In this document: in pieces, positions 1 through 7,825 of the stretch
Layout: every line of letters starts with the position of its first letter
How positions within the stretch are numbered: the first letter of the stretch is position 1
Translations under genes and position numbers: made by a program
Notes under the pieces: generated by a model
What the model saw: only the letters and a program-made list of their open reading frames with translations
Told to the model about the DNA's origin: nothing
Database searches by the model: none
Assembly: GCF_021129235.1 (NCBI RefSeq)
Contig: NZ_JAJOMA010000026.1
Span: 45,716-109,715 of the forward strand
Direction: 5' to 3'
Source: Kineosporia mesophila
Lineage (GTDB): Bacteria; Actinomycetota; Actinomycetes; Actinomycetales; Kineosporiaceae
Length of the DNA stretch: 64,000 nt

Positions 1-765
1 ACGTACTCGGTCTGCGACACCGGAAAGCCGGACTACAAGCTGTGGATGACGAGCATCGCCGCCACCGCCGACCCGCTGGTGACGTCCAACTGGCAGCAGC
101 ACGACGGTGCCGTGTTCTCCCGCTCGGACGCCCGCGGCGTGTTCAGCCCGGGGCACCACAGCTTCTTCACCAGCCCCGACGGCACCCAGGACTGGATCGT
201 CTACCTGGCCAAGACCACCAGCGTGAACACCTACTCCGACCGCACCAGCCGGATCCAGCGGATCGGCTGGAACAGCGACGGCAGCCCGAACCTCGGTGAA
301 CCACTGGCCATCGGCGCCTCCCAGGAGCTGCCCGCCGGTGACCCGGGCCCGTCGACCGGGTGGATCAACGACGACGGACGATCCAGCGGCGTCGGATCAC
401 TCACCTACAGCGGTACCTGGAGTACCGGAACGGCTTGCGCCGCCCAGTGTTTCTGGGGCGACGACCACTGGAGCGGCGCCGCCGGGGCCACCGCGACGTT
501 CACCTTCACCGGTACCCAGCTGGCCCTGCTGTCGGTACGGGACGTCGGCAACGGCATCGCCGCCATCAGCATCGACGGTCAGGCCGAGAAGCGTGTCGAC
601 TTCTACCCGTCCAACCGGATCCGGGTCGGCGAGTGGATGAACTACCTCTCACCGAAGCTGGGCAGCGGCACCCACACCGTCAAGGTGCGCGTGACCGGGG
701 ACAAGAACGCCGCCTCCGCCGGGACGACGATCAGTATCGACCGCGCCGAGGTCTGGACGAACTGA
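1..765 (+). CDS. GH43 family arabinofuranosidase-like enzyme, C-terminal part (5' end outside window)
   Basis: The reading frame is open from the first base, so the gene begins upstream; 254 residues are visible. The first ~110 residues match the last blades of a GH43 five-bladed propeller: a stretch reading GVFSPGHHSFFTSPDGTQDW followed by IVYLAK and RIQRIGWNSDGSPNLG is typical of exo-acting alpha-L-arabinofuranosidases. The last ~130 residues (from WINDDGRSSG onward, ending ISIDRAEVW) form a separate beta-sandwich, probably carbohydrate-binding. Such enzymes are normally secreted and release arabinose from plant polysaccharide. The signal peptide and catalytic acids lie outside the window, so activity cannot be judged. 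Family assignment is from recalled motifs; substrate is inference. Confidence 0.8.
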   Translation, partial: TYSVCDTGKPDYKLWMTSIAATADPLVTSNWQQHDGAVFSRSDARGVFSPGHHSFFTSPDGTQDWIVYLAKTTSVNTYSDRTSRIQRIGWNSDGSPNLGEPLAIGASQELPAGDPGPSTGWINDDGRSSGVGSLTYSGTWSTGTACAAQCFWGDDHWSGAAGATATFTFTGTQLALLSVRDVGNGIAAISIDGQAEKRVDFYPSNRIRVGEWMNYLSPKLGSGTHTVKVRVTGDKNAASAGTTISIDRAEVWTN

Positions 766-963
766 GCCGAAGGGCGGGGCGGCCTGGACCGAGGCTTGGG
801 CGTGCCGTGCCCCGGTCTGGACGAGCTGCGCCGAGGTCCAGGCGAGCTGAACCCGGGTTCGTGGGAACTGAGCCTGGGAGTGCTTGGGCGAGGTCGAGGT
901 CAGGATGAACCGAGATAAATCCCGGGCGAACTGATCTGAGGCCTGGATGATCTGAGCGGAGAT
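750..963 (+). repeat. Degenerate copies of the GH43 gene 3' end
   Basis: The end of the GH43 gene (GAGGTCTGGACGAACTGAGC, around 748-767) is echoed downstream as degraded copies: CGGTCTGGACGAGCTGCGCC near 813-832, GAGGTCCAGGCGAGCTGAAC near 832-851, and GAGGCCTGGATGATCTGAGC near 939-958. Each keeps the positions of the stop codon region. No gene lies here. The copies are imperfect, so this may be an old tandem duplication. Confidence 0.45.
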
Positions 964-993
964 GCCCGGCCGGGGTTGCTGACCGGCCGGGCA
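963..993. terminator. Bidirectional hairpin between convergent genes
   Basis: An 11-bp perfect stem, TGCCCGGCCGG at 963-973 and CCGGCCGGGCA at 983-993, encloses a 9-base loop. It sits between the converging GH43 and SDR genes. There is no U tract, as is usual for actinomycete terminators. Confidence 0.65.
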
Positions 994-1058
994 GCTCCGG
1001 TGCGGGCTGAGGGCCTGGGGCTCTCATCGCACCGGTGCTTTCGGCGGGGCGAGGGGGA

Positions 1059-1949
1059 TCAGGTGGTGGGGTGGAGCAGATCCTCGAGGCCGATGCGGGT
1101 GAGGAACTGCGCGCGGATGTGGTCGGCAAGAACGCTGACGGTCTCGGAGCCGTCGTTCGAGGGGTCGACGTGGACGCGGAACGGGCGCTCGCCGTGGTCG
1201 GTCGCGACCACCTCGACGATGGCGGCGGCGACCTGGGAGACGTCGGCGTCGGCCGGGGCCAGGTCGGCCAGGCGCAGGGCGACCTGGTCCATCAGGCCGG
1301 AGTAATGCTCTTCGTAGGCGGGGATGACGCTCTGGTCGGCGGGTTGGCCACCCGTGGCGAAATGGTTGGTGCCTCTGGTGAAGGCACCCGGGACGACGAT
1401 CGACGTCTCGATGTTGAAGCGGGCCAGTTCGGCGGCGTAGGAGACGGCCAGGGCATCCATCGCGGCCTTGGCCGCGAAGTACGGGGCCAGGTAGGGGGGC
1501 GTTCCGCCCCGGGTGGAGGTCGAACCCACCCACAGCACCAGGCCCTTTCGCTGGGAACGCAGGTGGGGCAATGCGGCCCGGTTGACGCGCTGGGTGCCCA
1601 GCACGTTGGTGTCGTAGACCGCGATCATCTCGTCGGGGGTGAACGCCTCGGTGGGGCCGGTGACCATGTGGCCGGCGTTGTGAATGATCACGTCGAGCCG
1701 CCCGGTCTCGGACAGGACGGTGGCGATCGCGGCGTCTGCCGATTCCTGCGAGAGGACGTCGAGCTCGACCGTGCGGAGATCGGCGTTGTGCTCGATGGCG
1801 TAGGCCCGGGCATCGGCGACCCGCTCGGCGTTGCGCGTGGTGGTGTTCCGCATGGCTGCGTAGACGGTGTGGCCGGCGTCGGCCAGGGCTCGGGCGGTCA
1901 GCGCGCCGAAACCGGAACCCGCGCCGGTGATGAGGATCGTGCTGCTCAT
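1059..1949 (-). CDS. SDR family oxidoreductase
   Basis: This 296-residue short-chain dehydrogenase/reductase has an N-terminal Rossmann motif (GAGSGFG, residues ~8-14), the NAG motif (IIHNAGHM), a catalytic Ser in WVGSTSTRGG and the Tyr-Lys pair in PYFAAK. It is a classical-type SDR; the Asn/Arg-rich stretch after beta-2 (AMRNTTTRNAERV) suggests NADP(H). The substrate is not predictable. The ATG at 1949 lies a few bases after an AGGAGG-like ribosome site. The gene is monocistronic, and its promoter carries two TATCAACGAA direct repeats, so an unlinked repressor may control it. Confidence 0.85.
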   Translation of the reverse strand: MSSTILITGAGSGFGALTARALADAGHTVYAAMRNTTTRNAERVADARAYAIEHNADLRTVELDVLSQESADAAIATVLSETGRLDVIIHNAGHMVTGPTEAFTPDEMIAVYDTNVLGTQRVNRAALPHLRSQRKGLVLWVGSTSTRGGTPPYLAPYFAAKAAMDALAVSYAAELARFNIETSIVVPGAFTRGTNHFATGGQPADQSVIPAYEEHYSGLMDQVALRLADLAPADADVSQVAAAIVEVVATDHGERPFRVHVDPSNDGSETVSVLADHIRAQFLTRIGLEDLLHPTT

Positions 1950-2001
1950 GGTGGGTCCTCCTGAGATCTGCGGAGGCGTGGGAAGCTGCGCACCACACCT
2001 G

Positions 2002-2085
2002 GCGTATCCGCGATAGCTTCGTGGGGATTCGTTGATACGTGAACCGTAGCACGGTGGCGGTTCGTTGATATAGTTCTCGCGTATC
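2002..2085 (-). promoter_or_regulatory. Candidate operator region of the SDR gene
   Basis: Two direct copies of TTCGTTGATA lie at 2028-2037 and 2061-2070, exactly 33 bp (three helical turns) apart, and GCGTATC occurs at 2002-2008 and 2079-2085. They lie 50-140 bp upstream of the SDR start. The regulator is not next door; the PrsW-like gene follows on the other side. Confidence 0.4.
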
Positions 2086-2105
2086 GCCGATTCGGGGAGG
2101 GGGCG

Positions 2106-2780
2106 ATGGGTCGTGGCACTGCTGGACGAGGGCTCGGGGAGCGGCGACTACGCGCTGTTAACGGGGATATGTCGCTCCGGCAGCACGCCCATAACGCGGT
2201 TCGGTCAAGCATCGCTGTCCGGCCCACCGGATTCGGGCGGCGTCGACCACATCGCGAAAGGTGCGCGTCATCAGGGAAAAGAACGCCGCGTCCGGCAGAG
2301 CCACGGATCGGCATCGCCAGCACCGAGGACTGGGCGGGCCGAATCCGGCATACCCTGGCATACCCGGGCGGGCGCCGGGGGCATGAGCAGGACAGGGACC
2401 AGGATGGCGACACGAGCAGCGACGACGCAGGCGGTAGCACTGGCTGCAGTGGCACCGGCGGCGATGATTCGAATAAGGACAGCGCCGTCTGCGACGGACG
2501 CGGCCCGGGCGGCGCTGGTGAAGGTGGCCCGGGCAACGGTGGTGCGGGCGGGGATGGCCCAGGTGGTTGGGCGCTCGCAGCGATGACCCCGGCAGAGACA
2601 GAGGCGGCGCTGGCCAGGGCATCGGCAGCACGGCTATCGGCGACAGAGGCAACGGCGACACGGGCGATGGCAACACAAACGGCACAGGACGATCGGACCA
2701 CGTCGGGGGAAGTTCCCGACCGGTCTGTTGATCAGGGAGAGACGGAGGGCGGTGGCCGGGGGTGGCGTCCTTCAGGATGG
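2106..2780 (+). other. Gene-poor stretch with a Gly/Asp-rich low-complexity segment
   Basis: Between the SDR promoter and the PrsW-like gene the + strand stays open for 675 bases, but third-position composition is unlike a gene until about 2780. From about 2380 to 2580 this frame encodes a Gly/Asp/Ser-rich run (DGDTSSDDAGGSTGCSGTGG). From 2582 to about 2690 a Gly/Asp/Asn-rich run with good codon bias continues in a different frame (IGDRGNGDTGDGNTNGTG). It may be a frameshifted hydrophilic N-terminal extension of the next gene, or decayed sequence. Confidence 0.4.
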
Positions 2781-4907
2781 ATGCCGGCCGGCATCGCCGA
2801 GCGCCCGGAACTGGTCCGACGGCTGCGGATCTCGCGGGCTGCGGCACTCTGGACGGCTCTGGCGGGGGTTGTGCTGGTGGCGTTGCTGTGGCCGGAGATG
2901 CGTTCGCCGGTGCAGGGTTTTGCGAAGGTCTACGGGTTGTTCATCGTCGGGTTCCTGATCGCTGTCACCCGCACGATGCGGTGGACCACGGCCGCGCGGA
3001 TGTACGCGCTCGCCCTGCTCTGGTCGCTGGTGGCCGTGGTGGCGCTGCTCGTGCTGTTCCCGGACGGCCCGGCTCCCTCGACGATCGGTCTGGCGGAGGA
3101 ATCACTGAAGCTGGCGCCCGTGGCCGCGCTGGCGTTCGTGGTTCCCCGGCGGGCGCGGCAGTTCTCGGTGACCGACTGGCTGCTCCTGGGTTTCACCGCC
3201 GGGCTGGCGTTCCAGGCGGTGCGGGAGATGGCGCACGAGGTGTCCGGGTCGGACAGCCCGGGAACGCAGTTCGTGTCCACCGCGATCATCACGGCCACGG
3301 TCGGGCTGGCGATCGTGGTATGGCGCCGGGCCGCGGTCAGCTCCGGTGCGGGTGCGGTGGTGCTGCGCGGTTTCGCGCTCGCCGCGCCGGTTCTGGTGGG
3401 GTGGCTGGCGGTGTCCGGTCGCACGGTGGACGATCCGTCCGGCGCGACGGCGTCGGTTCCGCTCCCGCTGCGGTGGGGTCGGCAGGTGGTCGAGGCCCTG
3501 CCTCTGCACGAGAGGGTTCCGTCGGTGGCGCTGCTGGCCGCGGTGCTGGTGCTCGCGCTACTGGTCGACGCCCGGCACCTGCTGGCCGTCGATGCCCGGC
3601 GCGGCGACCTGACCATCCTGCCGGTGCCCTGGCTGGCCGTCTGGTGGACCCACGCGTGGTCGTCCCGCCTGGTCATTGAGGGGCCGCCGGACCCCGTAGG
3701 TGAAGACACCGCGGAGGATGACGCCGATCCCCGGCGGAGCGGTGCTCAAGACAATGCCGCCGAGCGCGATGACGCCAAGGCGCACAGCGGAGGGCGTCGG
3801 GCGTCCCGGGCTGCTTCCCGGAAGGGTGGCGCAGCGCGGAGTTCGGGGGGCGAGGTTCTGGGGGCGTCGGGCCGGGCGGTTGCGGAGGCCTGGCGCACGC
3901 TCGTGGTCGCCACCTGTGCGCTGGTGGCCTATGCGTCGCGGGATCGGGTGGTGATCCTGGCCGCGCACGCCGGTGCGACGGGGGAGTCCCGGCTGACCCG
4001 GCTGGTGCGGGGCCGGGCCGCGGCGGAGATGGTGCGTCACGCGCGGCGGGAGGCGTTCACCACCCAGGCCGGTCCCGGTGGGTCACGGGCCGTTCCCGGC
4101 TGGCGGGTGAGTGCTGCGGCGGTGCTGATGATTCTTCTGGCCGGGGCGTGGCTGGCCGGAGGGTGGCCGTCCGGTCCGGTCGGCGAAGGGCCGCCGAATC
4201 CTGGGGTCTGGTGGTCCGGGCTGACGGTGTGGCGGCAGCTGATGGTGGTCGGTGGGCTGATCGCGCTGGCCGGTCTGTCGGCCGGGTCGCTCGGGCAGGC
4301 GTTCGGGGTGTCCGGGGCCGCACCGTACCTGGCCTCGCACGGGCGCGGTGCTGCCACCTTCGTGCGTGACCCGCGGTCGGCGGTGCGGGCGTATCTGTCC
4401 CGGGTGACGCCGGGGGCGCTGCTCACCGACGGCGCCGAACTCACGCTGACGTTCGTCCCGGTGAACTTTGGTGGCGCCGTGCAGAACCGGGCGGTGCGCC
4501 TGACGGCCGAGGACTATCTTCACGCCTTCGACCTGGGCGGGGTCTCGGACTTCCTGGCCAAGGCCGAGGACTTCTCCGAGCTCGCGGCCCGGGCCGTGCC
4601 CGAACACGGCTACCACGACGTGATCATCCAGGGCATGTCCACGGGGCTCGGGTTCAGTCACCGCGCGTTGGCCCGGCTGATCCTCAACGACGCGAACTAC
4701 GGCGGCGGTCCGGTCCGGCTGGTCTCGGGTGCGGTCGGCGGGGTGGGGGCGGCCACGGCGCAGAACCTGGCTGACAAGCTCGGTGTCGAGGTGCTGGCAC
4801 CCTCCGGCACGGTCTTCGCCTTCCGTTCGGGTCGGCTGGTGGTCGGGCCTTCGCCGCTGGCGACGTCCGGACGATGGATCCCCTTCCGGCCGGGAGCATC
4901 ACGATGA
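2781..4907 (+). CDS. PrsW-like multi-pass membrane protein with a toxin-like C-terminal domain
   Basis: The protein has 708 residues from this ATG. Third-position G/C bias begins here and AGGA precedes it; longer in-frame starts at 2583 or 2106 are possible but have atypical codons. Residues ~17-270 are membrane segments with PrsW-family motifs: EESLK (E106, E107, K110) and GLAFQAVRE (E149). The third PrsW motif with its conserved His is not evident. A hydrophilic Ala/Gly/Asp-rich cytoplasmic stretch follows (~300-380), then two more membrane segments. The last ~130 residues resemble the C-terminal domain of actinobacterial polymorphic toxins (VRLxSxxxG, then AQNLADKLGVEVLAPSGTV). In the family as I recall it, a His and a Cys occupy the positions that are here Q617 and G650, so catalysis may be lost. 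The stop overlaps the next ATG, so the two genes are translationally coupled. Function is inferred. Confidence 0.7.
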   Translation: MPAGIAERPELVRRLRISRAAALWTALAGVVLVALLWPEMRSPVQGFAKVYGLFIVGFLIAVTRTMRWTTAARMYALALLWSLVAVVALLVLFPDGPAPSTIGLAEESLKLAPVAALAFVVPRRARQFSVTDWLLLGFTAGLAFQAVREMAHEVSGSDSPGTQFVSTAIITATVGLAIVVWRRAAVSSGAGAVVLRGFALAAPVLVGWLAVSGRTVDDPSGATASVPLPLRWGRQVVEALPLHERVPSVALLAAVLVLALLVDARHLLAVDARRGDLTILPVPWLAVWWTHAWSSRLVIEGPPDPVGEDTAEDDADPRRSGAQDNAAERDDAKAHSGGRRASRAASRKGGAARSSGGEVLGASGRAVAEAWRTLVVATCALVAYASRDRVVILAAHAGATGESRLTRLVRGRAAAEMVRHARREAFTTQAGPGGSRAVPGWRVSAAAVLMILLAGAWLAGGWPSGPVGEGPPNPGVWWSGLTVWRQLMVVGGLIALAGLSAGSLGQAFGVSGAAPYLASHGRGAATFVRDPRSAVRAYLSRVTPGALLTDGAELTLTFVPVNFGGAVQNRAVRLTAEDYLHAFDLGGVSDFLAKAEDFSELAARAVPEHGYHDVIIQGMSTGLGFSHRALARLILNDANYGGGPVRLVSGAVGGVGAATAQNLADKLGVEVLAPSGTVFAFRSGRLVVGPSPLATSGRWIPFRPGASR

Positions 4908-5290
4908 ACATCAGCAGAGCCGGGTTCTTCCGGGAACTTCCGCACGGCGACCCGAACGGCGAGAGCCTGCGCGAGGCCGTGGAGCGCGACACGGATCAGG
5001 ACACCGCGAAGCTCCTACGGTACCTGGAGGGGAACGTCGTCCTCGCGGCGACGGCGGCCCTGGTCGACGACGTGCTCGACCACACCGCCCGGGCCGTCGC
5101 CCCGCTGGAACTGGTCACCGACGGCGCCTGGGTCTGGCCCCGTGACTTGGCTTATTACGTCGAGAAGTACGACGCGGCGGTGCCGGCGACGTTCATCCTG
5201 CACCTGGAACTACGCAACTGGGTCCAGCCGCACCTCGGCGAGAACGAGCTGCAGCAGGTGGAGGAGGCCTTCCTGGGGCCCGACTACTGA
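4904..5290 (+). CDS. Probable immunity/partner protein of the upstream toxin-like gene
   Basis: This 128-residue acidic, soluble protein starts at an ATG that shares four bases (ATGA) with the stop of the PrsW-like gene. I recognise the pattern (RAGFFRELPHGDPNGESLRE at residues 4-23, then LVTDGAWVWPRDLAYYVEKY) as a small protein family common in Streptomyces and relatives, usually right after polymorphic-toxin-like genes. No enzymatic motif, signal peptide or membrane segment is present. An immunity role is inferred from position, size, acidity and coupling; a regulatory subunit is the alternative. Confidence 0.65.
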   Translation: MNISRAGFFRELPHGDPNGESLREAVERDTDQDTAKLLRYLEGNVVLAATAALVDDVLDHTARAVAPLELVTDGAWVWPRDLAYYVEKYDAAVPATFILHLELRNWVQPHLGENELQQVEEAFLGPDY

Positions 5291-5332
5291 GCCCGCCGGA
5301 ATTCCGTAGACCTCGGCCGGATCGTGTGGGGC

Positions 5333-5508
5333 GATGTGGATTGAAGGAGGTGCGTTGTCTTCACGGGGTGCTCGGTCGAATCAGGTGGGGCGATGTGGAT
5401 TGAAGGTGGTGCGTTGTCTTCACGGGGTGCTCGGTCGAATCAGGTGGGGCGATGTGGATTGAAGGTGGTGCGTTGTCTCCACGGGTACTTGGCCGAATTA
5501 GGTGGGGC
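5333..5508. repeat. 59-bp tandem repeat, three units, resembling the adjacent gene 3' end
   Basis: Units start at 5333, 5392 and 5451 (each begins GATGTGGATTGAAGG) with a 59-bp period; units 1 and 2 are nearly identical and unit 3 has diverged. The array runs into the 3' end of the epoxide hydrolase gene, whose last codons (5500-5550) look like a fourth, more diverged unit: GGTGGGGCG, then a GCGGTGCGTAGTC-like core. There are no unique spacers, so this is not a CRISPR array. Confidence 0.85.
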
Positions 5509-6622
5509 GCTGTGCTTCCAGGGCGGTGCGTAGTCCCCACAAGTACTCGTCCGGGCGCTCCCAGGCGGCGAAGTGGCCGCCGTGGTCGTACTCCCGCCAC
5601 GCGGCCACGTCGAAGTAGCGCTCGGCGAACTGTCGCGGGGCGTTGACCAGGTCGTGGGCGAAGACCGTGAAGACCGTGGGGATCTCGATGCGGGGCCAGT
5701 CCATGGTGCCGCCGGTGGCATACGGCGTGAACGACGTGCCGATGGAGTCGGTCAGCCAGTAGGCACTCACCCAGGTCAGCGCCTCGTCGTAGCTGAAGAC
5801 GTCGGTGAACGGGCCGTCGCTCCAGCGGTCCAGCTTCTCTACGATCCACGCGGCCAGCCCGGCGGGGGAGTCACCGAGCCCCACCGCGAGCGTGTTCGGC
5901 CGGGTCGACTGCTCGTGCATGTAGCCACCCTCGGCCGCCTGCCATCGATGACCGCGGGCGACGTAGGCACGCTCCTCCTCGTCAAGGTCTGCGGGTGGAT
6001 CGACCAGGAAATGGAACTGCGAGACGTCGGTGAGGTGGAGGGCGGTGACGACTTCGGGATGGCACGCCGCCAGGGCCTCGGCCACGTCGCAGCCCACGTC
6101 GCCGGCCGAGATCACGTAGCGCTCGAACCCGAATTCCCGCATGGCCACGGCCATTGCGTCAGCCATCGCGACCGCTGACAGTCCGCCCGGCACCCCGTCC
6201 GGCGCCGCTGGGGCCGCGAACGGGAAGCCGGGCAGCGCCGGGGCCACGTAGGTGACGTCGTCCAGGTGCGGGAAGAGTCGCTCGAACCGCAGGACCGAGT
6301 CCGGCCAGCCGTGCAGGAGCAGGACGACACCGGCGTCGGCGTCGGCGTCGGTCTGGGAGGCGTCGGCCCGGGAGATGATGGCCCGAACGGGCACGGACGC
6401 GTGCTCGGTCTGCTCCCACGGGTAGGCCGCGATCCGTCGAGCCTGCGCGGCCCAGTCGAAGTCGTCGCGCCAGTGAGCGATCAGGGCATCCAGCAACGAC
6501 GAGGGGACGCCGAACTCGCCTTCGGAGGCCACCGGGGGGACGCGGTGGTAGCGGCGGAGACGGTCGTGCAGGTCGTCGAGGGAGGCCCTACCCCCAAGAT
6601 TCCCAAGGCGCTCCACCATCAT
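5498..6622 (-). CDS. Epoxide hydrolase-family alpha/beta hydrolase (EHN type), second gene
   Basis: The 374-residue protein has the layout of microsomal-type epoxide hydrolases: an N-terminal EHN domain (~1-75, SLLDALIAHWRDDFDW), then an alpha/beta-hydrolase core with the oxyanion HGWP (104-107), the nucleophile elbow SAGDVG (D175, family form GGDWG) and a C-terminal catalytic GGHFAAWE. It should hydrolyse an epoxide or related ester. An Asp/Ala run (TDADADA, ~91-97) is an unusual insert. The ATG at 6622 overlaps the stop of the upstream paralogue by four bases, so the two are co-translated. The 3' end blends into a tandem repeat. Substrate unknown. Confidence 0.85.
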   Translation of the reverse strand: MMVERLGNLGGRASLDDLHDRLRRYHRVPPVASEGEFGVPSSLLDALIAHWRDDFDWAAQARRIAAYPWEQTEHASVPVRAIISRADASQTDADADAGVVLLLHGWPDSVLRFERLFPHLDDVTYVAPALPGFPFAAPAAPDGVPGGLSAVAMADAMAVAMREFGFERYVISAGDVGCDVAEALAACHPEVVTALHLTDVSQFHFLVDPPADLDEEERAYVARGHRWQAAEGGYMHEQSTRPNTLAVGLGDSPAGLAAWIVEKLDRWSDGPFTDVFSYDEALTWVSAYWLTDSIGTSFTPYATGGTMDWPRIEIPTVFTVFAHDLVNAPRQFAERYFDVAAWREYDHGGHFAAWERPDEYLWGLRTALEAQRPT

Positions 6623-7764
6623 TCTTTCACCGACCCGAAAAAGTCAGTCAGGTCGTCCGCAAGCAGGGCCGGCTCTTCGTAGGGAGCGAAGTGACCGCCG
6701 CGCGGCATGACCGTGTAACGGGTCAGGTGGTAGGTGCGCTCCACCCAGCTGCGCGGCGGCGGGGCACCGAGATCGCCCGGGAAAACCGCCACCGCAGTGG
6801 GAACCTCGACGCGCAGGGGAGAGGAACCGGAAGCCTGACCGCTCTCGTAGTAGGGCCGGAACGAGGTCGAGATCGTGTCGGTGAACCAGTACAGCGACGC
6901 CTGGGTGAGGAGGAAGTCGTCGCTGAACCGGCTGGAGACGTCACCCCCGCAGTCACTCCAGGCCCGGTACTTCTCCAGGATCCAGGCGAGCAGGCCGGAG
7001 GGGGAGTCGCCCAGCCCCTGGGCCAGGGTGAGCGGGCGGGTGCTCTGCTGGTGGTTGTAGGCGCCCTCCTGCGCGTGCCAGGTCGCGATCGCCTCCAGGT
7101 AGGCCTGCTCTTCGGGGGTGAGGTTGTCGCGGGGAGTGGAGTCGACGCTCAGCAGGTGAATGCCGACCACGGCCTCGGGATGGGCCTGACCGAGCCGGCC
7201 GGTGACCCCCGCGCCGAGGTCACCGCCGTGCGCGCCGTACCGCTCGAAACCCAGCTCGTCATGCATGAGCCGGTGCCACAGCTCGTGTGTGGGCAGGCTG
7301 TCGCCCAGGCGCTGAGGCGAGAAGATGAAGCCGGGTAGCGACGGCACGATCACCGTGAAGGCGTCCTGGCCCTGGCCGCCGAACCGGGAGGGCGACGAAA
7401 GGCGTTGGGCCAGCTCGACCATCTCGAAGAACGAGCTCGGCCAGCCGTTGGTGAGCACGAGCGGCAGCGTGCCCTCCCGCTCGGCGTCGAACCGCAGGTA
7501 GTGCACGGGGGTGCCGTCGATGTCGGCGAACCGGTGCGGCAGCTCGTTGATGGCGGCCTCGTGCCGGCGCCAGTCGTAACCGTCGGCCCAGTACTCCACC
7601 AGGCGCCGCACCTCGTCGACGTCGGTGCCCGCCTCCCAGGCAGCCACCGGGAGGGGTTCGGCCCACCGGGTCTTGCGCAGGCGCGCTCGCAGGTCGTCGA
7701 GATCCGCGGAACTCACCTCGAGCACAGGACGGACGTCGGTCGGGGTCTTCTTCGTCATCGACAC
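6619..7764 (-). CDS. Epoxide hydrolase (EHN type), first gene
   Basis: The 381-residue protein runs from a GTG at 7764; an ATG at 7758 is equally possible. It has an N-terminal EHN domain (~10-85), then the core: NGWP (106-109, in place of the usual HGWP), the nucleophile motif GGDLG (D182) and a C-terminal catalytic GGHFAPYE. It resembles the following gene only in family features, so they are divergent paralogues rather than a recent duplication. The gene leads a two-gene operon divergent from a CGNR regulator, with a perfect inverted repeat in the shared promoter. Likely role: hydrolysis of epoxide or ester compounds from the environment. Confidence 0.88.
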   Translation of the reverse strand: MSMTKKTPTDVRPVLEVSSADLDDLRARLRKTRWAEPLPVAAWEAGTDVDEVRRLVEYWADGYDWRRHEAAINELPHRFADIDGTPVHYLRFDAEREGTLPLVLTNGWPSSFFEMVELAQRLSSPSRFGGQGQDAFTVIVPSLPGFIFSPQRLGDSLPTHELWHRLMHDELGFERYGAHGGDLGAGVTGRLGQAHPEAVVGIHLLSVDSTPRDNLTPEEQAYLEAIATWHAQEGAYNHQQSTRPLTLAQGLGDSPSGLLAWILEKYRAWSDCGGDVSSRFSDDFLLTQASLYWFTDTISTSFRPYYESGQASGSSPLRVEVPTAVAVFPGDLGAPPPRSWVERTYHLTRYTVMPRGGHFAPYEEPALLADDLTDFFGSVKE

Positions 7765-7776
7765 CGCTTAACCGTA

Positions 7777-7824
7777 AAGCTGGTGTTGCAGACAATCAAC
7801 ACCTCTGTGGCCTTAAGCTGGTGT
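7777..7824. promoter_or_regulatory. Operator in the epoxide hydrolase / CGNR divergent promoter
   Basis: A perfect inverted repeat GGTGTTG-N8-CAACACC spans 7782-7803. AAGCTGGTGT occurs twice as direct repeats at 7777-7786 and 7815-7824. The second copy overlaps a TAAGCT box ending about 7 bases before the CGNR GTG, which looks like a leaderless -10. This fits autoregulation by the CGNR protein and control of the hydrolase operon. Confidence 0.65.
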
Positions 7825-7825
7825 C

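Noticed and set aside
1946..2701. Long minus-strand open frame over the region before the PrsW-like gene
   Set aside because: It is Pro/Ala/Ser-rich low complexity, antisense to a Gly/Asp-rich tract, with no domain and no ribosome site.
5333..5508. Possible CRISPR array
   Set aside because: The 59-bp units are contiguous with no unique spacers and diverge toward the gene end; no cas genes are nearby.
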